Made by a program: the position numbers and the translations under genes. A stretch of 64,000 nt of DNA from Turritopsis dohrnii (taxonomy: Eukaryota; Cnidaria; Hydrozoa; Anthoathecata; Oceaniidae), in contig BQMF02000269.1 of assembly GCA_027922465.2 (NCBI GenBank), forward strand, positions 248,001 to 312,000, in the 5' to 3' direction. This document shows, piece after piece, positions 44,412 through 55,284 of the stretch; the stretch's first letter is position 1, and each line of letters starts with the position of its first letter. The notes beneath the pieces were generated by a model. It had not been told where the DNA came from. It searched no databases and was given only the letters and a program-made list of their open reading frames with translations.

Positions 44412-46105
44412 TATTCATCCAACGATGTAAATATCGCTTGTTCTTATATGAATTCAATTCTGCTTGATGTGCTTCACGAGGCTGCGCCTTTGGTCTCTAA
44501 GAGAATTCGCGGTCTATCCTGCCAATGGATAACACCCAAAATCAAAGGTGAAATGAAGGCCCTCCTACGCAAATATAGAGAGTCCGCAACACAGACTGAT
44601 AAAACAGCTTATGTAAATAAGAGAAATGCAGTAAATCGTCTGTTGAAGAAAACAAGAAATGAATACGGTAAAAAACTTTTAAATGACAATGCACAGGCCT
44701 CTGATAAATTTTGGGATGCAATCAAACGCATTTTTCCAACAAAAACCAAGAAAAAATCAGAAACTTTTTTCGATATTGATGGTGCCAAAACTAATGATGC
44801 CGCCAAAATTTCGAAAGGACTGTCCACCTACTACTCTTCAGTTGTTGGTAATCTTAAAAAGTCAATGTCAGTTCTTAGCAATCTTGTCTGGCGTAAACCG
44901 AAAATTTCTACTGTACCGACATATAGAATATTCAAATTGAAATCCACAACTCCAAATGAGGTTTATCGACTACTTAAATCTTTGAAGAAAAATAAAAGTA
45001 CCGGACTGGATAACTTCCCATCCGTTTTTCTCAAGGACTGTGCGGAAAGTATTTTTCAACCTCTTTCATTTGCAACTGGACAGTTTCCTAATGAATGGAA
45101 AAAGGCAAAAGTTGTGCCTGTTTACAAAAGTGGACCTAAAAGTAGTGTCGAAAATTACCGTCCCATTTCAGTTATTCCTGGAATCTCTAAGGTGATTGAA
45201 AAGATTGTACACGAGCAGTTGTACACGTACATGGAAGAAAAAAACGCTCGACAGAAACTGCAGCCACTTTATTTTTAGATGATATTAAACGTCTCGTTAA
45301 CAAAGATGGACTAGCTGGAGCTATATTCATAGACCTCTGCAAGGCATTTGATATAATTGGTCATGCTCAACTGCTTCATAAGCTGAAACTCTATGGTTTT
45401 CACGATCCAGAGCTTGCTTGGTTTACTGATTATTTGTTCAACCGACAGCAGCAAGTTATGTACACTGATAGATTGTCAGATCCTGAATTTGTTTGCAATG
45501 GAGTTCATAATGATCTACCTCTGATTTTATCACACTGTGAGATAGTGAAATATGCTGACGATACTGTCATTTATGTAGGTGACAAAGATATGCATTAAAT
45601 TGAGAAAAAACTTTCATTTGACATGGAATCTATTGAATTGCGGTGTAAAAATAACGATCTTATTATAAATTGGAAAAAAGGGAAAACAGAAGCCATAATG
45701 TTTGGATCGAAGCAAAAGTTAGCGAAATGTAAGGATGATCTTATTATAACTTGTCAAGATCGAATAATTTCAACTTGTATCACCTATAAATACCTGGGCA
45801 TGACGATTGACAGCAGCTTAAACATGAATAAGAACTTTGAACACATTTATAAAAAAGCAACAGGGCGACTGCGAGATATTTTCAATTTTTAATTTTTTCC
45901 TGTTATCCTACACCTTTTACTAGTTTGAATATCTGTTTTAAAAATTTTTCTCGTGCCTATGTAAGTATATATATATATATTAACAATTTTTAACAGTTTT
46001 AAACAACTTTTCTTTGTAAACACAGGGCCTCCATTGATAACAGTTATTTTTTATAATTGAAGGCAGTTACCCTGTATAAATATGATTTTAATAAAAAAAA
46101 AATTT
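44412..46105 (+). pseudogene. CR1-like LINE B, 3' part (after the Tigger insertion)
   Basis: Resumes in frame with YSSNDVNIACSYMNSILLDV, then HEAAPLVSKRIRG and CQWITPKIKGEM, then RT: KKNKSTGLDNFPSVFLKDCA, PNEWKKAKVVPVYKSG, ENYRPISVIPGISKVIEKIV. A deletion near 45250 removes the FQFGFR box. Shifted frames follow with GAIFIDLCKAFDIIGH, a further deletion of the PQGS..GPLLF box, VKYADDTVIYVGD (catalytic box intact), a TAA at 45597-45599, and YLGMTIDSSLNMN. It is truncated after KATGRL. The 3' end (TTGATAACAGTT, CCCTGTATAAATATG, A-rich tail) ends near 46105, inside the DNA polymerase B fragment. Confidence 0.9.
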
Positions 46106-47350
46106 AAAAAATGTACTGGACAGTGTGAATAAACATAGGTAATCGAAAAATGTCACCGCTTTTCATATGTCTCTTCTTAGTTGATGCCTTCCCATGATTA
46201 TGCAACTGCTGCAACAACAACACCTTATTTTCACTCACAACTAATAGATCAAAACACGGAACAAAAAACTGATTGTAAATATCACCAATGTGACCTTCAG
46301 GTGGAGCCTGCAATGACACTTCAATCAAATAACCGTATTTGTCAGTCAAAACATCATACGTACTTAACATTTCATTTAACTCATCATACGACAAAGATAT
46401 GTCAATAAAAATTACTGACTGGCAGAGGATATGTCATTGCCTTACCGTATTGATTGTTTTCATCCATTTTTAAAATGTGAGAGTAAACACGACAATTGAC
46501 ACTGTTTAAATCTACTCGGAATACAACTTTGTCAATGTCATGTTGAATTAAAATTCCACACTTGTAAAGGTAATCAAAAAGGTATCTTGTATCAAAAGCA
46601 AGTCGCAACGAGGATTGAGCAATAGGTAAACAATTTTTGTAACTTACCAAAATAATGTGACGCAATAACCATGAGCAATAAACGTCACCTATATTGTACA
46701 CCCTATTCAAATCATCAATTGTTTTCATACGCAATTTACGCCATAAAAACATAATGTTATTGTAAGTTTTGTCATCTATTAATTCAAATGTCAATTTGTT
46801 AGTAAATAATTCTTTAGAAGGTGAAACTTCTTGACGTAACTCCTGCCCACTTAAAAAATAATCATAAGGTAAACAACCCTTGTCAATAATTATAGATAAT
46901 AATTTCTCCTCATCATCACTAGTCAAATCACAATAGGCGTCACAAAATAATTCGTCATCATAAAAATAATTTTCGAATATATCAGCTACTTGTTTAGCCT
47001 GACGTACGTCTTTATTCTTAGAAAAATTTGAAAGAGACATGGCAAAGAATTTGTAGGTGTCTTTAAAATGAAAATGTCTTATTAGAACGTCAGTCACATT
47101 GTGTATACTTCCACCTAAAAAATAAATTTCCCTAAAAGTTTGTAAACACGAGAAACATGCGACCGAAGTGACTTTAAAGAATTATATCTTGCGATCTGTT
47201 TCATTTTTGTCAAAAATTATTTCGCCTTTTGAACGATCGAAGACTGAAGTTTGGCTCACAAAAAATTGAGCTGTTTTGCTCTTTTCTATAAAAAGCTTGT
47301 TTTTTTCATCTTCGTTTTTCTTCTTCCATTTTCATAAATCTTCCAAATTT
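46104..47350 (-). pseudogene. Protein-primed DNA polymerase B fragment (Polinton/Maverick type)
   Basis: The minus-strand translation follows family-B polymerases of Polintons and related elements (DNA_pol_B_2). Upstream pieces with stops (KTAQFFVSQTSVFDRS) lead into IRHFHFKDTYKFFAMSLSNF (compare FIDSFRFM.SSLDKL), then DKGCLPYDYFLSG, SPSKELFTNKLTFELI, LRMKTIDDLNRVYNIGDV and DENNQYGKAMTYPLPVSNF. That last run corresponds to the D..NLYG.AM..PLP motif. After a one-base shift near 46400 it continues with YGYLIEVSLQAPPEGHIGDI and ends at the LINE B tail. Stops at about 47183 and 47290 and the shift disable it. No integrase, ATPase, protease or capsid gene could be assigned nearby. Confidence 0.8.
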
Positions 47351-47847
47351 TTTATATCATGCGAAAGTGCTTTTTCAGCTTGACACAGCGCAAAAAGAAT
47401 TTTTGAAGTATCTCATAACCTTCAAATTTGCCAAGCATTTGTAAAAACTGTGCAAGTTCATTTGAAACGTACTTTAGAATTGTGCGCATAATCAGGAACA
47501 ACACAGCCAATCACGTCCTAGTTTGTTTTGAAATCGTCTTTCCAACCTTCATAAAATGACATCACACCTAAATAACGTAGCTAATCTGAAACATCGAAAA
47601 ACAAAACACCAATTTGCGAAAGCAACTGTGGAACATATTTATTCGCACAATATACTGATGTCAAGTCATCTCTTTTTATTTGATTTACTACATACATTAT
47701 GTAGTTCATCATGCTACAATACCTTACAGCTAATCTATAAATTATTGTATCTATAGCAAGATTAAAATTAGAGTCAATAGAATCACTGCGTAAAAGTACA
47801 TGTTTTCCGGAAATCTGTTAGCAGATAATGTGAGGAATATCTTAGTT

Positions 47848-47883
47848 CAGAAAACATGAAAGTTGAGGTTTTCATGTTTTCTG
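47848..47883. repeat. Perfect 14-bp hairpin
   Basis: CAGAAAACATGAAA, an 8-base loop, then TTTCATGTTTTCTG. It is embedded in a stretch (47790-47990) rich in TTTTC.GGAAA words. Similar CAGAAAACATG words occur near 52913. Confidence 0.9.
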
Positions 47884-48205
47884 GAAATCAACATGAGGTA
47901 TGGGAGTTTTCTGTTATAAATATCACATTTTCTCCCCAGAAACTTCATACCTCTAATTTTCCAATTATCTGGACAGAAAACTTCTTGCTCGTTTCAAAGA
48001 TGTTGGAGGTTTTATGTGGCTTAGTCTGATATTGGGAAATAATAATTTTTTTGGAAACGACGCAAAGACTATTTCAGGCGGGGTGTACGCGAGACCATAT
48101 CGTATGAATCCCACTACACGTTGTCCAGTTTTACACATCAAGCCATTTACACGATGTACGCTGCCGTCACCTAGTAACTTTGGCTTACTTAAGTTCTTCC
48201 AAATA

Positions 48206-48530
48206 CCCTGGTTCTAATTTAAATGCAAATGGAATCTGGTTTTAAATATTTATTTCATGCATTTAAATATTTCAAGATTTCACTTTGTTCACCAAGTACT
48301 CTGGTTCTCATTTAAATGCCTTGTTGACTTGGAAACTTTGAATACTCGCTTATGCATCTTCCTCATGCATTGAAATATTACAAAGGTTTCACTTAGTTCA
48401 CCCAAACAATCTGGTTCCAATTTAAATATATAAGTAGTCTGGTGGACTTGGTAACTTTGAACACTCACTTATGCAACTTCGTCATGCATTGGAATATTAC
48501 AAAGTTTCACTTAATTCAACAAAAGTTGGT
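48206..48530 (+). repeat. Three degenerate ~110-bp tandem repeats
   Basis: CTGGTTCTAATTTAAAT recurs at about 48208, 48301 and 48411. Each is followed by ATGCAT..., GAAATATTACAAA.. and TTTCACTT.GTTCA in order. Units are about 93, 110 and 110 bases and diverged. Confidence 0.75.
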
Positions 48531-48689
48531 GAATTTGACAATTAGGACCAAAAGTTATGCTATTTTTAACAACACCACTGATGTATTGTCACTCAAACAG
48601 AAAAAACAACAACAACAGCAAAAAATCATGAGATTAATATGCCAAATACTATTGAAAAAATTATTATACAAATTACTCACTCTTGAGGG

Positions 48690-49380
48690 TGTCTAAAAAT
48701 GGATATTTTTTTAAAAAAATATTGTCTTTTCTTTCTAAAATTTCTAATAAAATGTCTCCATCAGCACAAGATGAATATTTTGATCACAAGAATTTTTAGG
48801 ACATCAATGACATCACATAGGCACTGTGTATGTTTCTCAGAAATTTTAGAGACAATAATACCGTAAGAATAAATATCTGAAGAAACTGTTGGTGCTTTTC
48901 TTCCGCTGGCAACATCTTTGGGTAAATGATAAGTTCCTCTAAACAAGTCACACTGTTGGATTGTGAATGGTTTTACACTAGACCAGCCAGTCTACAAGCC
49001 AGGAAAAATCTGTTAGTTAGAGCAGCAAGTTGATTGTTCATAGCATATACATCGTTAGCAAATGCAATTTCAGATTTGTCTGTTGAATTTAGACGTTCAA
49101 TCGTGTCACAAGTCTGATGAAAAAAATTCAATAAGCATGTAAAATCATTAGATTGTTAAGTGGGACTAAAAGCACTCACCATTGGTGCTCTATTACTCAC
49201 CCTGTCATCTACCATTGTTTCACACAGTTCTGTGGGTATTGCCAATTCTTTTGGCATTTCTTGCACAATCGGCTGTTTGGACTTCTCATTTGTACTTAAT
49301 GGATCACTTTTAAATATGTCCGGAAAGCGTTTTTGTAATTGTTGATAAGGTCCTAGGACCACCGAAACGATTTCTTTTTT
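48690..49380 (-). pseudogene. Protein-kinase-like fragment
   Basis: Minus-strand pieces: YQQLQKRFPDIFKSDPLS, VQEMPKELAIPTELCETMVD (about 49350-49210); then TIERLNSTDKSEIAFAND, LAALTNRFFLACRLAGL; then, after a shift, KPFTIQQCDLFRGTYHLPKD and ASGRKAPTVSSDIYSYGIIV (about 48960-48830). The last part resembles the APE/SD.YS.G subdomains VIII-IX of protein kinases, with PKD in place of APE. Preceding ATP-binding and HRD motifs are not visible. It may be the end of a kinase-domain gene that was copied with a mobile element. I am unsure of the exon structure. Confidence 0.45.
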
Positions 49381-50990
49381 ATGTAAGAAGTAAATAATGA
49401 CAGCCGATCTTCTTTTCGCGCCAGATGAGCGTGAAGAAAATTTTTATGTTTGAATGAACCTCACTGATCGCAAAGAAGATCTTTTTAGAATGTGCAAGTC
49501 TCTGAACACATTACCAGATCTTTGTTGATATATTTTAAAAAGACAGTTCAGAAAAAATTGAAAAAGACTAGAGTAAACCATGCCTTGTGCTAATACACAA
49601 ATAGAGATTTCTTACGAAACCTTTGTTTTTTATAAAACAATGCTTTATTTACAACTTAACTTCAAAGTCTTTGCTACGTGATTTGTAAAAAAAATCAGCT
49701 GGATATATACGTGCGAAATGTGACGTCTGTTTTTGAGTTTTGATTAAACTACAAAATTTAATAGAATAGCAATAGATCAAATAAACTGAAAATGAGAATA
49801 AACGTCAAAATTAAATAATGCTTTTTTTTAACTATATGAATTTTAAATTGTTGAAGGTGGCCTTTCACAAAGTTTCATTCATTTTATTATACCTTCTCAG
49901 TGTACATTTTAAAAACGATTATTAAAGCGTTTACCATTGTTTAATGGTAAACAAAGATGAAAGTATTATTTCCTTCTAAATACAACACGGAGATCACGAA
50001 AATTGAAATCACGAAAACGGTGGCCGGACGACGGCATTCTAAGAAAAGAGCAAAGAAAAGAGCAAAGAATACAAGCTGGCCTCGCCTGCGCCAACACGAT
50101 GAGAAAAAAATTCGTTTTCAAACGAGGTTAAGGGTGAATCTCTACTAGACTGAGAAAATAGCGGCGAAAAAAATTCATGCAATCTGATTGGCTCATGTTT
50201 TTTCAAGTCATGGCGGAAAAATCAGATTATAGCTACAAAAACTGCCATTTCTACTTCTTGCTGCAGAGATAAAAATAAACCGCAACATTTTCTGCTTCAC
50301 TCCAGGATTTTGTATATAACTTAAATCACTAGCCTCTGCTTGGGTTCAACAAAACTGTTACATGCTGTCAGAGCCTCTGCATTCAAAACTTAACATGTCT
50401 GGTTATATTCTTCATCACAGCTTTTCTGTCATCTTCTCAAAATTCTTCAGAAACTCTTGAGAAACTCCAAAGGACAAGTGGGAAGATTTGAAACGTTTTG
50501 TGGACAACCCTCTAAAACATAATTAAATTAGAGCATTGATGATAACGTAAAGCGATGAAATAATTTATGCACTGTCAGTAAAGCATATTCACAAGATTCG
50601 TGACTAAACTAAATGCAAAAGTTGACAGGAAACCTTTTTACTTTTAATGAATTGTCTTCTTGAAGTTGAGATTGGTGTGTAATTTGAAGTTTTATGTAAA
50701 GTATATACATAAATTTCGAACTGAGCTGAATTTACCTTCAAGAAAAAAAATCCACAGTATCATATAACACGAAAAAACAAAACAAACTAAAAATAAACGA
50801 ACCAAATCAAACAACGAGAAGACCACGTTTTTCACATCAGCCATTATACATTAAGAGATGTCCTGGGGCGAGCCTCGTTTACTCAGTTTTATTGATATAA
50901 ATGAGACTAAGATAAAAAGGAAGAACCTCGTGGTGTGAACTCTTTTCTTTCAAATATCTGTTGGGAGCTGTCGCCAAGATTCTGATCATC
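49381..50990. other. Low-information stretch
   Basis: No supported gene. A short basic frame at 49957-50148 has a KKRAKKRAK repeat but no other support. AT-rich. Confidence 0.45.
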
Positions 50991-52072
50991 ATGAATGACA
51001 TTTTTTCATCCGACTCATCAGACGATGATACTTTCCTAACTACTAGTCAGAGTTCAAAAAACTGACTTCGCTACGACAATTCGACAACAATTGTTACGCC
51101 ATCTGGTTGTACAAATGATGTATCCGAAGAATCTCCTTTATTACCACTGAACCAATCTTTACTGAGTACAAGTGAAAAGAGCAATGGAAAAAGCAAGGGT
51201 AAGACACCGGCTTTTTGACAAGGTTAATCATAATTGCCTCCTGTGGTATATGAAAGATTTGGTTTTATAAAACACTTAAATCTTATTTGTAGACTCAGAC
51301 AACTTTCAAATAAAAATGATGGAGATGATTTCTAGAGCCCTCAACCAAAACGAAGAAATATTAATAAAGATGTGCCAAATATTGACAATGTAATAAATGG
51401 TAAATATTGTTGACTTTCATATTTCACTTTATGTAAGCCTATATTTTTGTTATAATATTTTACTTCTCATCAATAAATGAATATATAAATAAATAAATAA
51501 AATAAAATTTTTTCGTGTTCTACATAGCTGCGACCAAGATACACTTCGAAAGCAAAAGGACGGCATTGAGAAAAAGTCGGAACAATGTTGAAAGCAGCAA
51601 AGATGTGGCAAGATTTCAACGCAGAGTTCATGTAAGCTATTATTTGATGATAATGACACATAGAAAAGTTAAGAATTTGAATGAAATTGCATCTCACCGG
51701 ACAGTAGCTTTAAATTTCCTCTTGTTCCTGAAGTTAATTTGAGACCCACACAGTTTCTTTTATTTTATGAATTTTCTCTCATTTAGAAAGTCCAGCGCAG
51801 GAGGAAGTCTTTGCGAAAGATCTCAAACGACATTATTTCTGCTATTGACAAGTAGCAAGTTGAAGATGACAAACGCGTATTTAAAGTCAAAAAACCAAGC
51901 TTGGCGAAAGAAAAAGTACCAGAAGTTGCTTAATGCTCTATTCCGGGAATACGAAAAATCGGCTACAAAACGTGCAAAGGAACAGATGGTGAAGAGAATC
52001 GAAGGTTCTCCCTCGAAACGTAAACGCCCTGCAAAAAACGAAAACTTGGATGGTCTTTTATTATTACTGTAA
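50991..52072 (+). pseudogene. Possible multi-exon gene with an in-frame TGA
   Basis: I do not recognise it. ATG at 50991 starts an acidic frame (NDIFSSDSSDDDTFL) interrupted by TGA at 51063-51065 but open afterwards (DVSEESPLLPLNQSLLSTSE) to a good donor (G|GTAAGA) at 51199. An exon at 51293 (after TTTGTAG) continues in phase with DSDNFQIKMMEMISRALNQN and a helical segment. Later AG-bounded segments at about 51528-51630 (RTALRKSRNNVESS) and 51787-52070 (QAWRKKKYQKLLNALFREYE) are basic. Splice sites are plausible, but I could not join all exons in one frame. Confidence 0.3.
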
Positions 52073-52880
52073 GTTATCGACTTTTTTTTTAACTTTTAGC
52101 CTTAGCATTTCAAGATGATCAGATAGCTTTTCACAAATGTTAGCCTGTGTAAATAATGAGATTTTTATCTCAAAGATATTTTACAATGAGACTTTGTCGA
52201 GTTCAAATCAATTCATATGTACATGAAAAAACAATTGAACTACACGAGTTCTTCTTCGATATTATGTTTTAGTGTGTTGGGTATATAAAGAAATATGAAC
52301 AGATGTAACAGAATTGTATGGCGTATATTTTAAAACTGAGTTGTTTATATTTCTAAGTGTTAATATACAAAAATAAGTGTTTATTGTATATTTACTTGCG
52401 TTTAACAGAAAACATTAACAGAAAAAACAAAATTATCTTCTGAATCTTTCATTGTTTAACTGCAATTTCCCTGTTTGCACTTCTTCCAAGTTATATGGAC
52501 TAATAAAAACTGAATTGTAACAGACCCGAAATTCGGCGTTAATTTCGACGGTCAACCACTTCTTTAGGTTTCTGAATTCAAAAGTGACGCCTAATTTCTG
52601 GATATCTATTATCAGGTTTCAATTTTCACAACTTCATGTTTTCGATCTTTTCCTTCAAAAAACCTCATGTTCTTTCAAATAATCTGTGGCACAACCTCAC
52701 CTAAACTGAAAATCTGCTCAGTAAAAGTTGATAATCTTTCAAGTTTTCCTTTATAAATAACTTCAGTTTTCTCTCCGTATTTCCGTCTCGGAGAATGTGC
52801 ACATTCCTGTCCAGAAAATTACAGAAAACTACAAATTTCTCCGTAACAGATATCACCGAAAACACACGGAACTTATCAGG
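52073..52880. other. AT-rich stretch without a supported gene
   Basis: Nothing recognised apart from CAGAAAA-rich words similar to those near 47.8-47.9 kb. Confidence 0.45.
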
Positions 52881-53129
52881 TTATCTGCATGAATCTGTGA
52901 AAATCTGCCCCAGAAAACATGTAATTTCTTGCAGTGAATCCATAAGTCGCGCAAATTCTTCGATACGTACAAAAACAAAATGTTTAATCTTGAAACAAAC
53001 AAATCTAAAATTATTACACGGGTCACCTGTCACATCTTCATTTGTTATTGGAAAGTAGCATATACAACATTTATGTACAGGATTGGAATCAAAATACACC
53101 TTTCGCTCTTGATTAGAAAGTTCTCTGTT

Positions 53130-53260
53130 AATTATACTCACCTTGTGCTTAAGAAACTGCTTAATAGCAAATCCAACAAGTTCAATTTCACTTTTCATGG
53201 CAGTTGCAGCGACGCTTTACCTTCTAAAAATCTTTGTAAAATTAAAGCCATATTTTTAAA
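53130..53260 (-). other. Possible short first exon on the minus strand
   Basis: The minus strand reads ATG AAA AGT GAA ATT (MKSEIELVGFAIKQFLKHK) followed directly by a consensus GTGAGT donor at about 53141. No partner exon could be assigned. Confidence 0.25.
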
Positions 53261-53357
53261 CAATGTACCTATATATAAAATCAGGTAAAAACGTATAGTC
53301 TCCTAATTGTGTTTTGGAATATACGCACGACTTATACCACACAATTGGTTGAATATT

Positions 53358-53833
53358 TCAAGCAGGATGAAACATAACACTGATGCTATAAGACATTACT
53401 TTCATCGGGTGAATAGCTTGCCAAACACTATGCGTATAAACCATACTAGAAAAGTTCTGAACTGGCGCTAATTCCACACCAATTTTATTTCCATCATTGT
53501 CTCTTAAAACTGCCTGATTTGCTATTCCAACCTCAGTTTGAATTTTAAAATTAAGAATCGACGGAACGACACGTCTCTGAAAAACACCTTCATACAAAGT
53601 AACATAAACACCTCAAAAATATTAGGCTCTTTCCAATTAAACAAAGACTCCACATCAACAGTTCGCAAATATTGATTATCAAATAGTAAAATAATAATGT
53701 CTATAGATGGTAAAGTAATTGATCGTTTCGCCAACATTTTAACATCTTTGACATGTGCAAATAACAATTGAAAATGATAGTTAACACAATGGCGAATCAA
53801 GTGATGGTTAGAACCAAATAATTCTCCACACAA
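53358..53833 (-). pseudogene. Unrecognised coding remnant, two overlapping frames
   Basis: One minus-strand frame (53833-53600) reads LLFAHVKDVKMLAKRSITLP and LFDNQYLRTVDVESLFNWKE. A one-base shift near 53600 leads to YEGVFQRRVVPSILNFKIQT, ANQAVLRDNDGNKIGVELAP and HPMKVMSYSISVMFHPA with a stop at 53358. The composition is protein-like, so a real gene was probably here. I cannot name the family; a structural protein of a Polinton-like element is only a guess. Confidence 0.4.
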
Positions 53834-53873
53834 AAAAAAAACGAAAAACGATCACTAGTGTACCCACCACCAT

Positions 53874-55075
53874 TCAATAAATTATAAATAGAAGTATGAT
53901 GAATGCTGGACTGGTAGCTCTGAGTTTCCCGATGAGCTTTGCAAGACTTCTGAGAGTTATGGTTTTGGTTTTCAGTGTTTTTTGGCATAAGTCTGTCAGT
54001 TTTGTTATTTTTTCTGTTGGAATGGATAATGTCAAAGTTTTGCTGTTGATCATCACTCCCAGAAACTCTATTTCTGTTGTCGGTGTGACCATCGACTTTT
54101 CGTAGTTGATCACAAACCCCAGAGCTTCCAGTACATGGAGGACAGAGTCTCGCGCCATAAGTATTTCTTCCAGCGATTAGCCTACTATTAGCATGTCGTC
54201 TATGTATATTATCATGCGGATATTCAACCTTCTCAGTATTGTGATTGGGATTCTTAGTAACTTTGTGAATATCCTGGGGCATGGGCCTAGACCAAACATG
54301 AGACTAATGAACTCGTACAGGTTTCCTTCTCATAGAAATCGAACATGTTTCCTGGATTTTTGGTTTAAGGGGACTACCTAATATGCGTCTTTTAGGTCTC
54401 TTTTTATCATGAAGACGTTTAATAATAACAATAATAATAATAACTGTTCATTTCCAACAATGAAAATAGGGCATCTCAATATTTACAACATGGTTCTTCA
54501 TCCCAATAAATACATATGCATACATAATATAAAAAGAAAAGAAATATTAAAACAATATTTTTATTTATAAGATAAAGAATTTATAAAACATCATAACTAT
54601 TAAAAGGTGATAAAATCGTTAAATTTGTAACTGGCATATGTGCAAATTCACAAGGACAGATAAAGATTGTCGTTTGTTTTTAATATATTTTTTAAATCTT
54701 TTAAAGACTCCATTTTGAATTTTTGATAAGGTATGTTCTCGTTCTAATGTCTCAGGTTTATGACAGGTCAATATTTCCCTAATTCTTTCTTTTCTCTTAG
54801 GAACATGCTGCTTACAAGTTGATTTTGTACAGGCTTAACTTTTGTTATGGCTCCTTTATCTAACATACTTGGAACTTCTTTTGACAGAATGTCTTTTTTG
54901 TGTTTTTCCATTTGTATTTGTGGAGGAGTATGTTTTTGTTGTGGTGTTGTAAAGAAGGGTATCTCCCACCCCAAAACTATGGAGAGTATTTCTGGGTTTG
55001 ATGTGATTTTCCGCCATTGGGTTTGGAAATGTTTCAATCTTCCTGCTATGGGGATGTTCTTCTAGACTGCCTCCT
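53874..55075 (-). pseudogene. DIRS-like reverse transcriptase, interrupted
   Basis: Minus-strand order: IPIAGRLKHFQTQWRKIT, PEILSIVLGWEIPFF, KGAITKVKP and KKELGKY, stop, PVINLRH, stop, KFKMESLKDLKNI. An inserted LINE tail follows (54418-54665). The sequence then continues with VFMIKRDLKDAY (first RT aspartate), stop, VPL, SRKHVRFL, stop, MFGLGPCPRIFTKLLRIP, IYIDDMLIVG (YIDD catalytic box), stop, LGFVINYEKSMVTPTTEIEF, LGVMINSKTLTL and LAKLIGKLRATSPAF. This is the domain order of DIRS-type RTs (AGRL, KKDG..R.V..L, DLKDAY, YIDD, LGF.IN..KS). Several stops and the insertion make it dead. No tyrosine recombinase or split repeats are visible. Confidence 0.87.
54418..54665 (-). mobile_element. 5'-truncated LINE 3' end inserted in the DIRS element
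   Basis: On the minus strand the insert ends TTGGAAATGAACAGTTATTATTATTATTGTTATTATT, an (ATT)n tail, exactly where DIRS coding resumes with VFMIK. Its start lies just after KTND of the RT. Confidence 0.75.
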
Positions 55076-55284
55076 TCCTCTCCTTTCATTTCTCGAAGTA
55101 CTCCTTTCAGTGGCTATGTGCCCTGAGGTATGTTCTTTTGCTAATTGACTAGATCTTATCGCAGTAACACCCATGTTAGAATATGAATACGGTGGAGCAG
55201 ATGAAGCAAATTGCTCTGATAATATTAGTGTCACCATTTCATGTGACTCTGGACTAAATGAAAGTCGTGTAGTGACGAAAATGA

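Noticed and set aside
49957..50148. Basic 63-codon frame with KKRAKKRAK
   Set aside because: The run comes from a short duplicated DNA word (AGAAAAGAGCAA), and there is no other evidence for a gene.
53358..53833. Assignment of this remnant as a Polinton capsid protein
   Set aside because: No motif supports it; proximity to a polymerase B fragment alone is not enough.
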